DNA of 64,000 nt from Verrucomicrobiaceae bacterium (GTDB lineage: Bacteria > Verrucomicrobiota > Verrucomicrobiia > Verrucomicrobiales > Verrucomicrobiaceae), in assembly GCA_015075365.1 (NCBI GenBank), contig JABTUN010000001.1, forward strand, positions 620,001-684,000. The letters are read 5' to 3'. Positions 18,221 through 28,867 of the stretch are shown here, in pieces. The translations under genes were made by a program, and so were the position numbers. The notes below the pieces were generated by a model. It ran no database searches and was not told where the DNA came from. It worked only from the letters and a program-made list of their open reading frames with translations. The stretch's first letter is position 1, and each line of letters begins with the position of its first letter.

Positions 18221-21200
18221 ATGAATACGACCCGTTTTTCCGCCCTCGCCGCCATTTTGCCCTTCTTTCTGCCTGCATCTGCCTTCAGTGCCGCATTCGA
18301 CTTTAATGGAGCATTGCGATGGACTAACGGAGTGGTGCCTTACGCGTGGGATGCCACTACGACCCTCGTGCATTATGAGCCCACGGATGAACACAAAAAG
18401 CAGGCGGAAAAGGTAATGCGCGGCTGGCAGAAGGCAGCGAACATCAATTTCGTCAAGCGTACCACTGAAGCAGACTATGTGTTCATCTCGGAGACCAGGC
18501 TGCCTGGTGTCAATTTCTCGTGGGTGGCCAAGTCCGGTGGTGCCCAGCCTCTATGGATCGACAACTGGGAGGACCGCATCATCCTGCACGAACTGGGTCA
18601 TGCTCTCGGTCTGGCGCATGAACATCAGCGGTCTGATCGGGACCAATTTGTCGATTGCTGGTGGTGGCACGCCTTGACCGGAACGCAGATCAATTTCACC
18701 AGAGAAAACACCACGAAGCACACGGAAGTTTACGACTATCTGTCGCTCATGCATTATCATGAGTCTGCTTTTGCCGCGCCATGGTTCACCACCACCTACA
18801 CCTTGCACCCCAAGAACGTGTCGTACCTCGGGAGGATGGGGCGCGAGACTTGGTTTGGCAAGGACGGCACCCAGGAAACCTATCTTAACCCGGTGATTAT
18901 CGGACATGCCGAGGAATACCGCTCGGTGGGTGCATACGGCTATTTGAGTCCGTGGGACCGCGTCGGCATCCAGAGCGAGTATGGTCTGCCAAACAGCATC
19001 TCAGGCTTTGTGAGGCTCAACGGTGTGGGACTCGGTGTCTCAGCCAAGATGCGTCTGACCGGTGCCGGTAATGTGGTGGACACCGTCGCCCGCATGAGGC
19101 TGACCAAGGAAACGCCGCGCAGTGCGGACGAAGTGGGGTATTTTAAGTTCGAGGGGCTGCCCACCGGCACCTACACGTTCACCCCGGAGTTGCCGGGATA
19201 CACGTTTTCACCTCCTTCGATCACGGTCGCGTTGAGCACGGGAATTGACCTCACCCAGCAGAATTTCTCCGCGATTGTTGCCGAAAGCACCCCGCCCACA
19301 GTCGATATCACCACAGGTGCGACGAACGAGAAATTTCAGACTCTCCCCACATTGACCGGAACTGCGGGTGACGGCACATCACAGACCTCGGGTCTGGCGA
19401 GTGTTCGCGTGGTTGTCCACGATTGGCAGGAACGCTGGTACAATTGGGGTGATCGGAAATTTGAAGACACGGCCGGGCCGTTCAATGCAGCGGCCCACGA
19501 AAAGCCGCTCACGACCTCCTTGAACAACTGGGCCGTGTACATGAATCCGCTCAACACGCTGCCCGACGGAGGTTATCGCATCCAGGCGAAGGCGGTTGAT
19601 AATGCCGGCAACGAGTCTCCCTGGGAGGACCAATGGTTCCTGCTCGACAACACGGATCCTACACTGACGCTGGAACTGCCTTCGAGCGTCATCGACTTGA
19701 CGGACATTCATGGAACCGCAGGGGATGCGTTGGAATTCCTAGGTGCCGCCTTCATCATCAAGGATCTCACTGAATCCACGACTTGGAACGGAACGGACTG
19801 GGTCAGCTATGAAGGCAATGGACACGTTTTTCAAACGACCATGGAAGGAGACGCCTGGCGGCCGAAAATCCCCACAGGCCAGCGCATGCCGGGACGGGCG
19901 GACATGCAGGACGGTCACCTGTATTCTGTTTTTTGCGAGTCGGCTGACACGGCAGGCAACACCAATAACGAGTCCCGAAATGTCACCCGCATACCCGCTG
20001 ACACTTCGGTGCCGATTCTGTCCGTCGCCTCACCGCTGGCTGGCAGCATCATCGAGCCTGGCGGCTCTCTGCCTGCAGTGTGGGGGAACGCCGAGGATCC
20101 GCAAACCAGTATCGGCGGCCTTGACGTTTATATCCTCCGCGCGGTGCCCGGAGGGTTCCTCTCGTGGACTGGCCTGGAATGGAGCGAGACGCAGACACCG
20201 CTGGCCGGAAGCTATGAAGAGTCCACGCATCGCTGGGATGCTCCAAAGATTGTGGCGCAGCCCGGCGGTGCCACTTACGGGCTTCCCAGCGGCTCCGATC
20301 TTCCCGCTGGCTCCTATCAAATACAAACCTACATACGGAACAGGGAGGTGCCTGCCGGGACGAATGGAGTCACTGTTTCCTTTCGTGTGGGTTATCTTCC
20401 CGAGGTCGCTGTCACCAGTGTCACGCACAACGGGCTGCACAAGGCGGGCTGGACGCTTGCAGGGACAGTGAGCGATTCTGCGGGGGCTGGTTTTGCGAAT
20501 GGCAATCGCGTCTCCCTAAACATCAACCTCGATGGGCAGTACTGGGATGGGGACAGTTGGGTGAGTTCCCCAACCACTGTCTATGCGGACATTCTGCCAG
20601 ACAACACCTGGGTGTATCCAGGCACCACTGCTGGAGCTCAACTGCCTGTTGGTGATGGCATTTACTCCGTCAGCGCCCATGTGACAGATAACCAAAACTA
20701 CACGAACGCCGTCGTCGCAGGCGGCCTGCCAGGCAACAACCAGGTGATCTTCACGCTTGATGCCACGCCGCCGCAACTGGTGCTGACCAGCCCTGCTCCC
20801 GGCACCACCATCGACGCCTCGCCGCTGCCGGCCAACTGGATCAACGGCACGGCCTACGACAGCTCGGGGGCGGTGACGGTTTCCTTCCGCCTGAAACGAA
20901 ACATCGATGGCTTCATGCCGGAGAGGTTCTGGAACGGCGAGATGTGGAAGGAAGAATTCTTTTTCTTCGGCCCGGACATCGATCTCGACGGCACCTTCCC
21001 TGCGGACAACGGTCCCACGAGCTGGAAATTCGCCGGTCACCAGCCCAGGCCGGGCTGGGACGGCACGCACTGCATGATCAACGGCTCCTACGAGGTCATC
21101 GCGGTGGCGACGGACCTGGCCGGCAATGAAACGACGCTCACGCGGCCCTTCACGGTCGATCATCACCCGGAGTACATCCCGCCTGCGTTTGAGAACATGC

Positions 21201-24200
21201 CGTTGCAGCCGCTGCAGGTGCCGCCTTTCCCCACCAGCGCGCTCGGCGGGAACAACGCCTCCTCCTTCAATCCGCTCAATCCGCTGATCCTGCCGGAGGA
21301 TACGCGATTCGCTCACGCACAGAAGCTCGCCGGAACCCCCACCGGGCCGTACTACATCGCGTCCAGCCTCAACCCGTCGGTTCCAGGCCAAGGCACCGCC
21401 GCCGTGGTGGTGCAGCGCCTCGGCAGCTCGGCGTGGAGGGATGAGGACTCGGACGTCTCCGCGATCGGGGCGCTCAAAACCGACTCCGCAGGTAATCTGT
21501 ATGCGCTCTACCAGTCCAACGTCAGCGCCCGGGCCGTGCTGGTGAAATACACGCCTGCGGGCGCCTTTGTCTGGGCGCGCTTCATTCCTGAAATCGAAAA
21601 TGATCCGGCCTACATCGCCGCTCCAACGCTCAAACGCATGGACTGGCTGCCGGACGGCACACTGGGGCTGCTCTTCAGCATCCACACCAACTACGGTGGT
21701 GGCGGCTCCTACAGCGTCACGATGGCCATGGCAGCAGTCGAAACCGACGGCGATGTGCGTTATCGGAAAGTCTTCGGCATGGTGGACACACAGGTAGAAG
21801 CCCATCCGGACCACTTTGAGAGCGCACCGGTGGATTTCGCCGGAGATGCCGCGGGGAATGTCTTCCTCGCCAGCATCGAAACGGAGCGCTACACCGGCTG
21901 GGGCCAGCCGCAGGCGCCGGAGGTGCGCCGCATCATCCGCAAGCTCTCGCCCGCCGGCGTGACGCTCGCCACTCATGTCACGGACACCTGTGACTTTCCG
22001 GAGCATTGGGAGCGTCTCGCCACCGATCCGGCGGGCAATCTCTACGTCGCAGGGCGCTTCATGGGCGGCATCCGCTCGGAAACCGACCACGGACGCCAGG
22101 AGATGCTCAAATTCGACAACAACCTCGCCTTCCAATGGCGTGCCTTTGGCCCTCCGCGCACACCGGAGGCCGGAGACATGGTCGTGTCCATCGACGCGGG
22201 TGCCGACGGCGTCATGACCATCGACAACTCTGGCATGGCCGCCTTTTTCACTCCCGCCGGTGCTTTGAAGTGGGCGCGGCCCATCATCCAGGGCGGCGGC
22301 ATTGCCCAGCTCTTCACCTTCCCGGGCGGATCAGCCGTCGGCATCCTCTACACCGGCACCACCACGCTCACCGCGCATTTGGTGAAGATCAGCCGCGCGG
22401 GCGACACGCAGTTCGACCTGGCATTCGATACCAATTACGACCAGATCATCGACCTCATGGCCGACACCGGCGACATCTGTCTCCTGCGCCAGGGATTCAG
22501 CGGACAGCAGCCCTACCTCGACCGCTACTACAACATCCCGGACACCACCATCCCCGTCACGCTCGACCCCGTGTATCCGCGCGATCAGGTGCTCATCGCT
22601 GGAGACGCGCTGGAGATGAAAGTCATCAACTCCGGCACGCTCGCCACCGGCTACCAGTGGCGGAAATACGACAGCGGCATCCCTGTGAACATCTCCGGAG
22701 CCACCTCGGACAAGTTCACCATCGGCTCACTCGTCATGGGTGATGCCGGCCAGTTCGACTGTGTCGTCACCAATCCGCACGACAGCGCCACCAGCCGCAC
22801 CGCCACCCTCAGCGTGCTCGCGCCCGCCGCGTTCGATATCGCGCTCGACACGCCCGGTCGCACCTGGACCACAGGTGGCGACGCGCCCTTCGTCGGCTTC
22901 ATGGCGCAGAATCCCGCCGGTCCCGCGCATGACAACACGGACGCCATCATGAACCGCCCCCTCGGCCTCAACCAGACCGCCTTCATCGAGACCACCGTCA
23001 CCGGCCCCGGCAGCGTCACCTTTTGGTGGAAATCCGCCAACGCCGAGTTTCAGGACAATTTCACCTTCAGCATCGACGGCGACGACCTCAGCTACATCTC
23101 CGGCGTGCAGGACTGGACGCCCGTGGCGCAGAATTTCGGCCCAGGCACGCACACCCTGCGCTGGGAGTATTACAAGTACTCCAACAGCACCGCCATCAAC
23201 GACCGTGTGTGGCTTGATGAGATCGTCATCGCAGGCAACACCGCCGTCTCCCTCCCCGACGCGCTCGACACCACCGGCCTCAACTGGCGGACGAGCGCTG
23301 GTGGGCTGGCCTGGACGGGTATCACCTCGCTTTCGCATGACGGCACGGACAGCGCCATCAGCGGCACCACCGGCAACAATCAGCAGTCTTACGTCGAAGT
23401 TGACGTCATGGGGCCCGGCACCCTCACCTTCTGGTGGAAGGTCTCCTGCGAGCCGAATTGGGACAGACTCGCCTTCACCATCGACGAATCTCCTTCCGGC
23501 TCCATCACCGGGGAACAGGACTGGGTGCAGGCCACACGTACCATTCCTGCCGGCCCGAAGACGCTCCGCTGGTCCTACGACAAGGACGAGATCGGCTTCG
23601 GTGGCCTCGACAAAGCCTGGCTCGACCAGGTGGTCTTCACGCCCGGCGGCGCGGCTGGTCCCGAGATCGTCGTCGAGCGTGATCCGAACCACAGCCTCAG
23701 CGACAACACTGGCTTCGTCGATTTCGGAGCCGCGCTGCCCGCAAACAACACCGTGCGCACCTTCACCATCCGCAACACAGGCACCGCGCCCCTCACCGGC
23801 CTCTTCATCATCGAAGACGGCTCCAATCCCCCCGATTTCGCCTTCAGCGCTCTTAGCAGCAACTCCGTCAACCCAGGCGGCACCGCCACCTTCAGCGTCA
23901 CCTTCACGCCCCTGTCCGCCGGGGCCAAAACCGCCGCCATTTACATCGCCAGCAACGACGCCGACGAAAACACCTTCGACATCGAGCTGCGCGGCACTGG
24001 CGGCGTCCCCATCACAAGCTGGCGCCAGACCCACTTCGGCACCACCGCCAATACCGGCGCTGCCGCCGACGACGCTGACGACGATGACGACGGCGTGCCC
24101 AACTTGCTCGAATTCGCCACCACAGGCACCCCCGGCGCGCCGGACGAGGAACCCGGCGAACTAGCCCCCATGGACGACTCCGGCCTCCTATACTTCACCT

Positions 24201-24400
24201 ACACACGCAACAAGCAGGCCATGGCCGAGATCTCCTATCAAGTTGAATGGACGGACGACCTGCTGCTGGCCTGGAGCACCGCCGGCGTCGTGGAGACCAT
24301 CGTCCATGACAACGGCCTCATCCAGACCGTCACCGCCACGCTGCCTGCGGGACCTGGCGGCAGGCGTTTCGTGCGTCTGCGCGTCACGCGTGCGCCGTGA
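18221..24400 (+). CDS. Giant secreted astacin-like metalloprotease
   Basis: The 2059-residue protein begins with a signal peptide (MNTTRFSALAAILPFFLPAS). An astacin-type catalytic domain follows: HELGHALGLAHE at residues 123-134 is the complete zinc site HExxHxxGxxHE, and the Met-turn SLMHY is at 176-180 with the astacin Tyr. After it come a prealbumin-like carboxypeptidase-regulatory segment (about 270-345), several Ig-like or bacterial surface domains, a repetitive beta-propeller-like part (about 1040-1440) and an Ig fold near 1460. Two repeated sugar-binding-like segments (VTFWWKSAN, LTFWWKVSC), a choice-of-anchor-D type domain near 1815-1930 and an Asp-rich linker follow. The C-terminus resembles other Verrucomicrobia secreted proteins. 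ATG 18221 is chosen because it gives the signal peptide. It is likely a surface or extracellular degradative enzyme. Confidence 0.82.
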   Translation: MNTTRFSALAAILPFFLPASAFSAAFDFNGALRWTNGVVPYAWDATTTLVHYEPTDEHKKQAEKVMRGWQKAANINFVKRTTEADYVFISETRLPGVNFSWVAKSGGAQPLWIDNWEDRIILHELGHALGLAHEHQRSDRDQFVDCWWWHALTGTQINFTRENTTKHTEVYDYLSLMHYHESAFAAPWFTTTYTLHPKNVSYLGRMGRETWFGKDGTQETYLNPVIIGHAEEYRSVGAYGYLSPWDRVGIQSEYGLPNSISGFVRLNGVGLGVSAKMRLTGAGNVVDTVARMRLTKETPRSADEVGYFKFEGLPTGTYTFTPELPGYTFSPPSITVALSTGIDLTQQNFSAIVAESTPPTVDITTGATNEKFQTLPTLTGTAGDGTSQTSGLASVRVVVHDWQERWYNWGDRKFEDTAGPFNAAAHEKPLTTSLNNWAVYMNPLNTLPDGGYRIQAKAVDNAGNESPWEDQWFLLDNTDPTLTLELPSSVIDLTDIHGTAGDALEFLGAAFIIKDLTESTTWNGTDWVSYEGNGHVFQTTMEGDAWRPKIPTGQRMPGRADMQDGHLYSVFCESADTAGNTNNESRNVTRIPADTSVPILSVASPLAGSIIEPGGSLPAVWGNAEDPQTSIGGLDVYILRAVPGGFLSWTGLEWSETQTPLAGSYEESTHRWDAPKIVAQPGGATYGLPSGSDLPAGSYQIQTYIRNREVPAGTNGVTVSFRVGYLPEVAVTSVTHNGLHKAGWTLAGTVSDSAGAGFANGNRVSLNINLDGQYWDGDSWVSSPTTVYADILPDNTWVYPGTTAGAQLPVGDGIYSVSAHVTDNQNYTNAVVAGGLPGNNQVIFTLDATPPQLVLTSPAPGTTIDASPLPANWINGTAYDSSGAVTVSFRLKRNIDGFMPERFWNGEMWKEEFFFFGPDIDLDGTFPADNGPTSWKFAGHQPRPGWDGTHCMINGSYEVIAVATDLAGNETTLTRPFTVDHHPEYIPPAFENMPLQPLQVPPFPTSALGGNNASSFNPLNPLILPEDTRFAHAQKLAGTPTGPYYIASSLNPSVPGQGTAAVVVQRLGSSAWRDEDSDVSAIGALKTDSAGNLYALYQSNVSARAVLVKYTPAGAFVWARFIPEIENDPAYIAAPTLKRMDWLPDGTLGLLFSIHTNYGGGGSYSVTMAMAAVETDGDVRYRKVFGMVDTQVEAHPDHFESAPVDFAGDAAGNVFLASIETERYTGWGQPQAPEVRRIIRKLSPAGVTLATHVTDTCDFPEHWERLATDPAGNLYVAGRFMGGIRSETDHGRQEMLKFDNNLAFQWRAFGPPRTPEAGDMVVSIDAGADGVMTIDNSGMAAFFTPAGALKWARPIIQGGGIAQLFTFPGGSAVGILYTGTTTLTAHLVKISRAGDTQFDLAFDTNYDQIIDLMADTGDICLLRQGFSGQQPYLDRYYNIPDTTIPVTLDPVYPRDQVLIAGDALEMKVINSGTLATGYQWRKYDSGIPVNISGATSDKFTIGSLVMGDAGQFDCVVTNPHDSATSRTATLSVLAPAAFDIALDTPGRTWTTGGDAPFVGFMAQNPAGPAHDNTDAIMNRPLGLNQTAFIETTVTGPGSVTFWWKSANAEFQDNFTFSIDGDDLSYISGVQDWTPVAQNFGPGTHTLRWEYYKYSNSTAINDRVWLDEIVIAGNTAVSLPDALDTTGLNWRTSAGGLAWTGITSLSHDGTDSAISGTTGNNQQSYVEVDVMGPGTLTFWWKVSCEPNWDRLAFTIDESPSGSITGEQDWVQATRTIPAGPKTLRWSYDKDEIGFGGLDKAWLDQVVFTPGGAAGPEIVVERDPNHSLSDNTGFVDFGAALPANNTVRTFTIRNTGTAPLTGLFIIEDGSNPPDFAFSALSSNSVNPGGTATFSVTFTPLSAGAKTAAIYIASNDADENTFDIELRGTGGVPITSWRQTHFGTTANTGAAADDADDDDDGVPNLLEFATTGTPGAPDEEPGELAPMDDSGLLYFTYTRNKQAMAEISYQVEWTDDLLLAWSTAGVVETIVHDNGLIQTVTATLPAGPGGRRFVRLRVTRAP

Positions 24401-26108
24401 TCGCCGCGCGCAGGGCCTGGAGCGTCCAGATCACCGGATAAAGCTGCTCGTGGTACCACAAACGCGCGAAGTACAGCCCGATGGGCGAGGTTGGGAAATG
24501 CGTGCCGTTTTTGGTGGTGGCGAGGAGCCATTGTGAGGCTCTGCGCACGGGCGTGTCCGCGCTCCGGGACAAAGCCAGCGCGTGAAGCGCCACGGCGGTC
24601 TCCTCGATGCTCGATGGCGCGTCCGCGTCACCGCCGAAGGAACCGTCGGACTTTTGCGCACCCAGCAGGTGGTCGCGACCGCTTTCGACGAGCCGGTGTG
24701 CCTGTGTGGCGAGTTGCTCGTGGCCGCAGAGATGGTTCACGACCTGCGCGGTGCCATAGACAGGGTTGTTTTCGTCCGGCGTGTGCTCGTTTCCAAACCA
24801 CAGCGGAATCCACGAGCCGTCCGCGCGCTGCACGTGCTCCAGATGGAGCAGCGCACGCTCCGTTGCCTTCACGACCCGCTGTCGCAGCGCGGCAGGCAGC
24901 TCGTCCATCCACGTCCACCACGCCAGCAGCGCGTGCGCGGTGATCTCCGGCGTGCTGCGGTCAAAGGGCAGCGCGCCCCAGCCGCGGCAGAAGGTGGGAA
25001 TGCCGCCGTCGCGGTTTTGCAGGTCGAGCAGCCATTTCACACCGGCGTGAATGCGCTCGTCGCATGGGTGGCCAAGCTTTTTCAACGCCACAAGAGCACT
25101 GGACGTGTCGTCCGCATCTGGCACGCCGCCGGGCAGGTCCGTCCACGCCCAGCCACCGGGCGCGGCATTCGTGAAGGGATGAACCTCGCGATACTGCTGC
25201 GCCAGGAGCCAGTCGAGCGCACGCGCATCATGCTCCGCTCCCGCGCGAATCGACAGCGTGGTGCCCCAGGTGGCCAGATTCGTGTCGATGGGCCACGCGC
25301 CGTCCTCGCGCATGGATTGCATGAGGAACCCGACCGCCAGCGGCACGCAGGGATGATGCGCGTCGCCCGCACCGGCCAGCGCCATCGTCACAAAGCTCGT
25401 CAGCGGCGTGGCCTCCAGATAACCGCCGCTGGAGGGTTGCAGCGTCTTCAGCATCGGCCTCACCCGTTTCCAGGCAAGCGCGCGAATCCATCGCAGCGGA
25501 TTCCACCAAGCGGGCGGGCATTTTTGGAAGCGCAGATGTCCGATGGCGATCAGCGCTGGCAAAGCGTAGCTCACCACCGGCAGTCCGACCGCGCCGAACC
25601 ACGAACGCGGCAGCGCGGCCAGTTCAAAGGGGAGTGCCAGCACATGCCTCCACGGTTTTTCCCCCAGCGTGCCGCACAAGGCGCACAGCATGAGAATGGG
25701 CACGCTGAAGGTCTTGTCCTTACCGTAGCGCGCGATCACCGCCGCTGCGATGGCCCGAGGCTCCAGCGAGCCGACACGTTGAGTGATCCATGAGCTGGCA
25801 GATGGAGGCGGGGGAGCACCGCTTAGATGGAGAGCGCTCCAACAAAGCAATGTCGTCGAAAGATTGCTCTTGCTGATCGTCGTGTCTCCCCAGCCACCAT
25901 CAGCGTTTTGATGCTCGCGGAGCCAGTTTTGACCTCGTTGAACGAAATCAGCGTGTTTTAACCCATCGACGAGATGCAGCGCCACAACCGCCGTGGCGGT
26001 GGAAAGCGCGCTGGAGCTCAAATGGCCCTCCCAGTGGCCGTTTTCATGCCGAAGGCTCTCCAAATGGGCCCCGGTGTTCCAGATGGCTTGTTGGAGGTCT
26101 TCGAGCAT
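24384..26108 (-). CDS. Class II terpene cyclase, squalene-hopene cyclase-like
   Basis: The 574-residue protein is an alpha/alpha toroid with several QW-type repeats (NADGGWGDT, NRDGGIPTF, RADGSWIPLWFG, KSDGSFGGD). PDADDTSSAL near residue 330 contains the DxDD acid motif of class II terpene cyclases, which protonates the substrate. It ends with SIEETAVALHAL, a squalene-hopene cyclase-like segment. Hopene cyclases are usually about 630 residues, so this one is somewhat short. No squalene synthase gene is nearby, so the substrate (squalene or another polyprene) is open. Its end overlaps the convergent metalloprotease end by 17 bp, and it is 7 bp downstream of another minus-strand gene. Confidence 0.72.
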   Translation of the reverse strand: MLEDLQQAIWNTGAHLESLRHENGHWEGHLSSSALSTATAVVALHLVDGLKHADFVQRGQNWLREHQNADGGWGDTTISKSNLSTTLLCWSALHLSGAPPPPSASSWITQRVGSLEPRAIAAAVIARYGKDKTFSVPILMLCALCGTLGEKPWRHVLALPFELAALPRSWFGAVGLPVVSYALPALIAIGHLRFQKCPPAWWNPLRWIRALAWKRVRPMLKTLQPSSGGYLEATPLTSFVTMALAGAGDAHHPCVPLAVGFLMQSMREDGAWPIDTNLATWGTTLSIRAGAEHDARALDWLLAQQYREVHPFTNAAPGGWAWTDLPGGVPDADDTSSALVALKKLGHPCDERIHAGVKWLLDLQNRDGGIPTFCRGWGALPFDRSTPEITAHALLAWWTWMDELPAALRQRVVKATERALLHLEHVQRADGSWIPLWFGNEHTPDENNPVYGTAQVVNHLCGHEQLATQAHRLVESGRDHLLGAQKSDGSFGGDADAPSSIEETAVALHALALSRSADTPVRRASQWLLATTKNGTHFPTSPIGLYFARLWYHEQLYPVIWTLQALRAAITAHA

Positions 26109-26115
26109 CGGCTTT

Positions 26116-26613
26116 TCAGGCCAGTTTCAGCTCGGGCCGTGCCTCGATGGCCTTGGTGATCGCGGGCCACCCTCCCGGTCGCTGCATCTGGAACATCGCC
26201 AGGTACACAGCCACGTTTTTCGCCGGATGCGCGGCCATGAGCGCGGTCACAGCCTCCTCGGCCTTCTCATCGGTGATCTCCTTTGGCAGCTCGGCGATCT
26301 CGCCCTTGCCGTCGTGACCGATGCCCACGGTGTCGAGGAAGGTGATGAGCATCTGCGCGTTGCCCTTGAGCAGCCAGATCTGGAAAATCTGCTCCGTGAT
26401 GCCCTCGTTCGTGCGCAGGCGGAGCTGGTCCAGCAGCCACCCGGCCTGTTTTTCCTTCGACTTCTCGAAGATGAAAACCGGGCGCAGCTTCCGCTGCGGT
26501 GCGAGGGTGTTGATGATGGCTTTGTAAGCCGCGCGCTGCTCATCCTGCATGTAGCGCAGGAGCTGCATCTGCATTTCGGGGCCGAGGGCGTTCAGAATCT
26601 GGTTGGGGGTCAT
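26116..26613 (-). CDS. Uncharacterised helical protein upstream of the terpene cyclase
   Basis: The product is 165 residues from ATG 26613 (MTPNQILNALGPEMQMQLL); a start 7 codons upstream is possible. It is mostly helical, without signal peptide or membrane segment, and contains the motif RPVFIFEKSKEKQAGWLL. It is 7 bp from the cyclase gene, so the two are probably co-transcribed, and 67 bp downstream of uvrB. I do not recognise the family; the clean frame and tight spacing support a real gene. Confidence 0.65.
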   Translation of the reverse strand: MTPNQILNALGPEMQMQLLRYMQDEQRAAYKAIINTLAPQRKLRPVFIFEKSKEKQAGWLLDQLRLRTNEGITEQIFQIWLLKGNAQMLITFLDTVGIGHDGKGEIAELPKEITDEKAEEAVTALMAAHPAKNVAVYLAMFQMQRPGGWPAITKAIEARPELKLA

Positions 26614-26680
26614 GCGAGGGCGTTGAGGTACCACGCGGGAACGGCGGAGGCAAGCGGGTGAATGCGCGAATCTGCCTGCA

Positions 26681-28867
26681 TCACCGCTTCCCTCCTCCGC
26701 GCCTCGGCTTGCCGTATTTGACCTCCCTGCGCGGCGGGATCGTGCCGCTGTCGTCGGCGCTCAGACCAGCGCGCTTTTTCAGCTCGCGGATCTGGTCACG
26801 CAAAAGAGCCGCACGCTCGTATTCGAGCTTCATCGCCGCTTCGGCCATTTCTTGTTCGAGTTCGCGGATGGTCTCCGTGACGGCGAAATCGCCGCCGCCC
26901 TCGCGGACGACGCTCTCTTCGACCTCCTTCGCCTTGCCGAGGATGTGCAGGCTCTCCTGCACGGCGCGACGCACGGTCTGCGGCGTGATGCCGTGCTTCT
27001 CGTTGTGCTCGATCTGCACCTGACGGCGATAGCTGCTGATATTAAGCAGGCCCTGGATGCTTTGAGTCTGAATGTCCGCGAAGAGCACCACCTCACCGGC
27101 GACATGTCGTGCCGCACGGCCTGCGGTCTGAATGAGCGATGTCTCGCTGCGCAGGAAACCTTCTTTGTCCGCGTCGAGGATGCAAACGAGGCTCACCTCC
27201 GGCAAATCGAGGCCTTCGCGGAGCAAGTTGATGCCCACCAGCACGTCGCAATCGCCTTTGCGCAGGCTGCGGAGGATTTCGACGCGTTCGATGGCGTCGA
27301 TGTCGCTGTGCAGGTAGCGCACCTTGAGGTTCAAGTTGCGCAAATAGTCCGTGAGGTCCTCCGCGGTGCGTTTGGTGAGCGTGGTGACCAAAACGCGTTC
27401 GCCTTTTTCGATGCGCTGACGGCAAAGTTCGATCGTTTCGTCAATTTGGCCCTTCAGCGGCTTGATGGTGATGATCGGGTCGAGCAGGCCCGTGGGCCGG
27501 ATGATCTGCTCGACAACGAGCGGACGCTTCGGCGTCGTCACATCGAACTTCTCGACCGGTTCGCTGCTTCCGCTCACGCGGATGGCCTTGCCGGGCTGCG
27601 CGGCTGGAATGCCGTCATCGGGCTTTTTGTTCGGAATGTAGCCCGTGTTGCCCACGACGCTGTTTTCCATCTCAAAGCGGGCCGGCGTGGCGCTCACATA
27701 AACAAGCTGCCCCACCTTGCCCATGAACTCCTCGAAACGCAGCGGGCGGTTGTCGAGCGCACTCGGCAGGCGGAAGCCATGCTCCACGAGCACGGTTTTG
27801 CGAGATTTATCGCCCTCATACATGCCGCCGATCTGCGGGATGGTGGCGTGGCTTTCATCGACGAAGACAATCGGCGGCTCCGGGAAGAAATCGAGCAGCG
27901 TGCCCGGCGTCGCGCCCGGTTCGCGACCCGTGAGATGGCGGCTGTAGTTCTCGATGCCCTGGCAGAAGCCCATCTCCTGCATCATTTCGATGTCATACTG
28001 CGTGCGCATCTTGATGCGTTGGGCCTCAAGCAGCTTTCCCTCCTTCTCAAACCACGCCACGCGCTCGTCGAGCTCCTCGCGGATTTTCACGATGGCCTTG
28101 CGCAGCTTGTCGCCGGGCGTGACGAACTGCTTCGCCGGAAAAATCGTGTAGCTGGGCAGTTTCAGCGTCACCGTGCCCGTGAGCACGTCCACGGCGCTGA
28201 TGCGGTCGATCTCATCGCCGAAGAACTCGATGCGGATGGCCTCATTTTCGAGGTAGGCGGGCACCACCTCGATCACATCGCCGCGGGCGCGGAATTTGCC
28301 GCGCTGAAGCTGGTAGTCGTTTCGCTCGTAGAGCATGTCCACGAGCTTCGTGAGCAGTTCCTCGCGGGTCATTTGCTTCCCGGTGTGAAGCGGCACCATC
28401 ATGCCCTCGTAGTCCTCCGGCGAGCCCAAGCCGTAAATGCAACTCACACTGGCCACCACGATGGTGTCACGCCGCGTGAGCAGCGCGCCCATGCTGGAAA
28501 GGCGCAGGCGCTCGATCTCATCGTTCACGTTCGAGTCCTTCTCGATGTAGGTGTCCGTGCGCGGGATGTAGGCCTCCGGCTGGTAGTAGTCGAAGTAGCT
28601 CACGAAATACTCCACTGCGTTGTCCGGGAAGAAGTTCTTGAACTCCGAGTAGAGCTGCGCGGCGAGCGTTTTGTTGTGCGAGAACACCAGCGCCGGCTTG
28701 CCGATCTCCGCGATCACATTCGCCATCGTGAAGGTCTTGCCGCTGCCCGTCACGCCGAGCAGCGTCTGATGCCGGTTTCCGGCCCGCACGGACTTCACCA
28801 GCTTCGCGATGGCCTGCGTCTGGTCGCCGCGCGGGTGAAATTCGGGGTTGAGCTGGAAAACGGACAT
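26681..28867 (-). CDS. uvrB: Excinuclease ABC subunit B
   Basis: The protein has all UvrB hallmarks: MSVFQLNPEFHPRGDQTQAI at the start, Walker A GVTGSGKTFTMA, the beta-hairpin segment DYYQPEAYIPRTDTYIEKD that grips damaged DNA, helicase motif II VDESHATIPQIGGM, the later helicase motifs (TLTKRTAEDLTDYL, QTAGRAARH), and a C-terminal UVR coiled coil (IRELEQEMAEAAMKLEYERA). ATG 28867 matches the usual UvrB start; ATG 28888 would add 7 residues. The basic tail after the UVR domain ends in KPRRGGGKR. It is divergent from a glycosyltransferase gene 99-120 bp away. Confidence 0.95.
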   Translation of the reverse strand: MSVFQLNPEFHPRGDQTQAIAKLVKSVRAGNRHQTLLGVTGSGKTFTMANVIAEIGKPALVFSHNKTLAAQLYSEFKNFFPDNAVEYFVSYFDYYQPEAYIPRTDTYIEKDSNVNDEIERLRLSSMGALLTRRDTIVVASVSCIYGLGSPEDYEGMMVPLHTGKQMTREELLTKLVDMLYERNDYQLQRGKFRARGDVIEVVPAYLENEAIRIEFFGDEIDRISAVDVLTGTVTLKLPSYTIFPAKQFVTPGDKLRKAIVKIREELDERVAWFEKEGKLLEAQRIKMRTQYDIEMMQEMGFCQGIENYSRHLTGREPGATPGTLLDFFPEPPIVFVDESHATIPQIGGMYEGDKSRKTVLVEHGFRLPSALDNRPLRFEEFMGKVGQLVYVSATPARFEMENSVVGNTGYIPNKKPDDGIPAAQPGKAIRVSGSSEPVEKFDVTTPKRPLVVEQIIRPTGLLDPIITIKPLKGQIDETIELCRQRIEKGERVLVTTLTKRTAEDLTDYLRNLNLKVRYLHSDIDAIERVEILRSLRKGDCDVLVGINLLREGLDLPEVSLVCILDADKEGFLRSETSLIQTAGRAARHVAGEVVLFADIQTQSIQGLLNISSYRRQVQIEHNEKHGITPQTVRRAVQESLHILGKAKEVEESVVREGGGDFAVTETIRELEQEMAEAAMKLEYERAALLRDQIRELKKRAGLSADDSGTIPPRREVKYGKPRRGGGKR

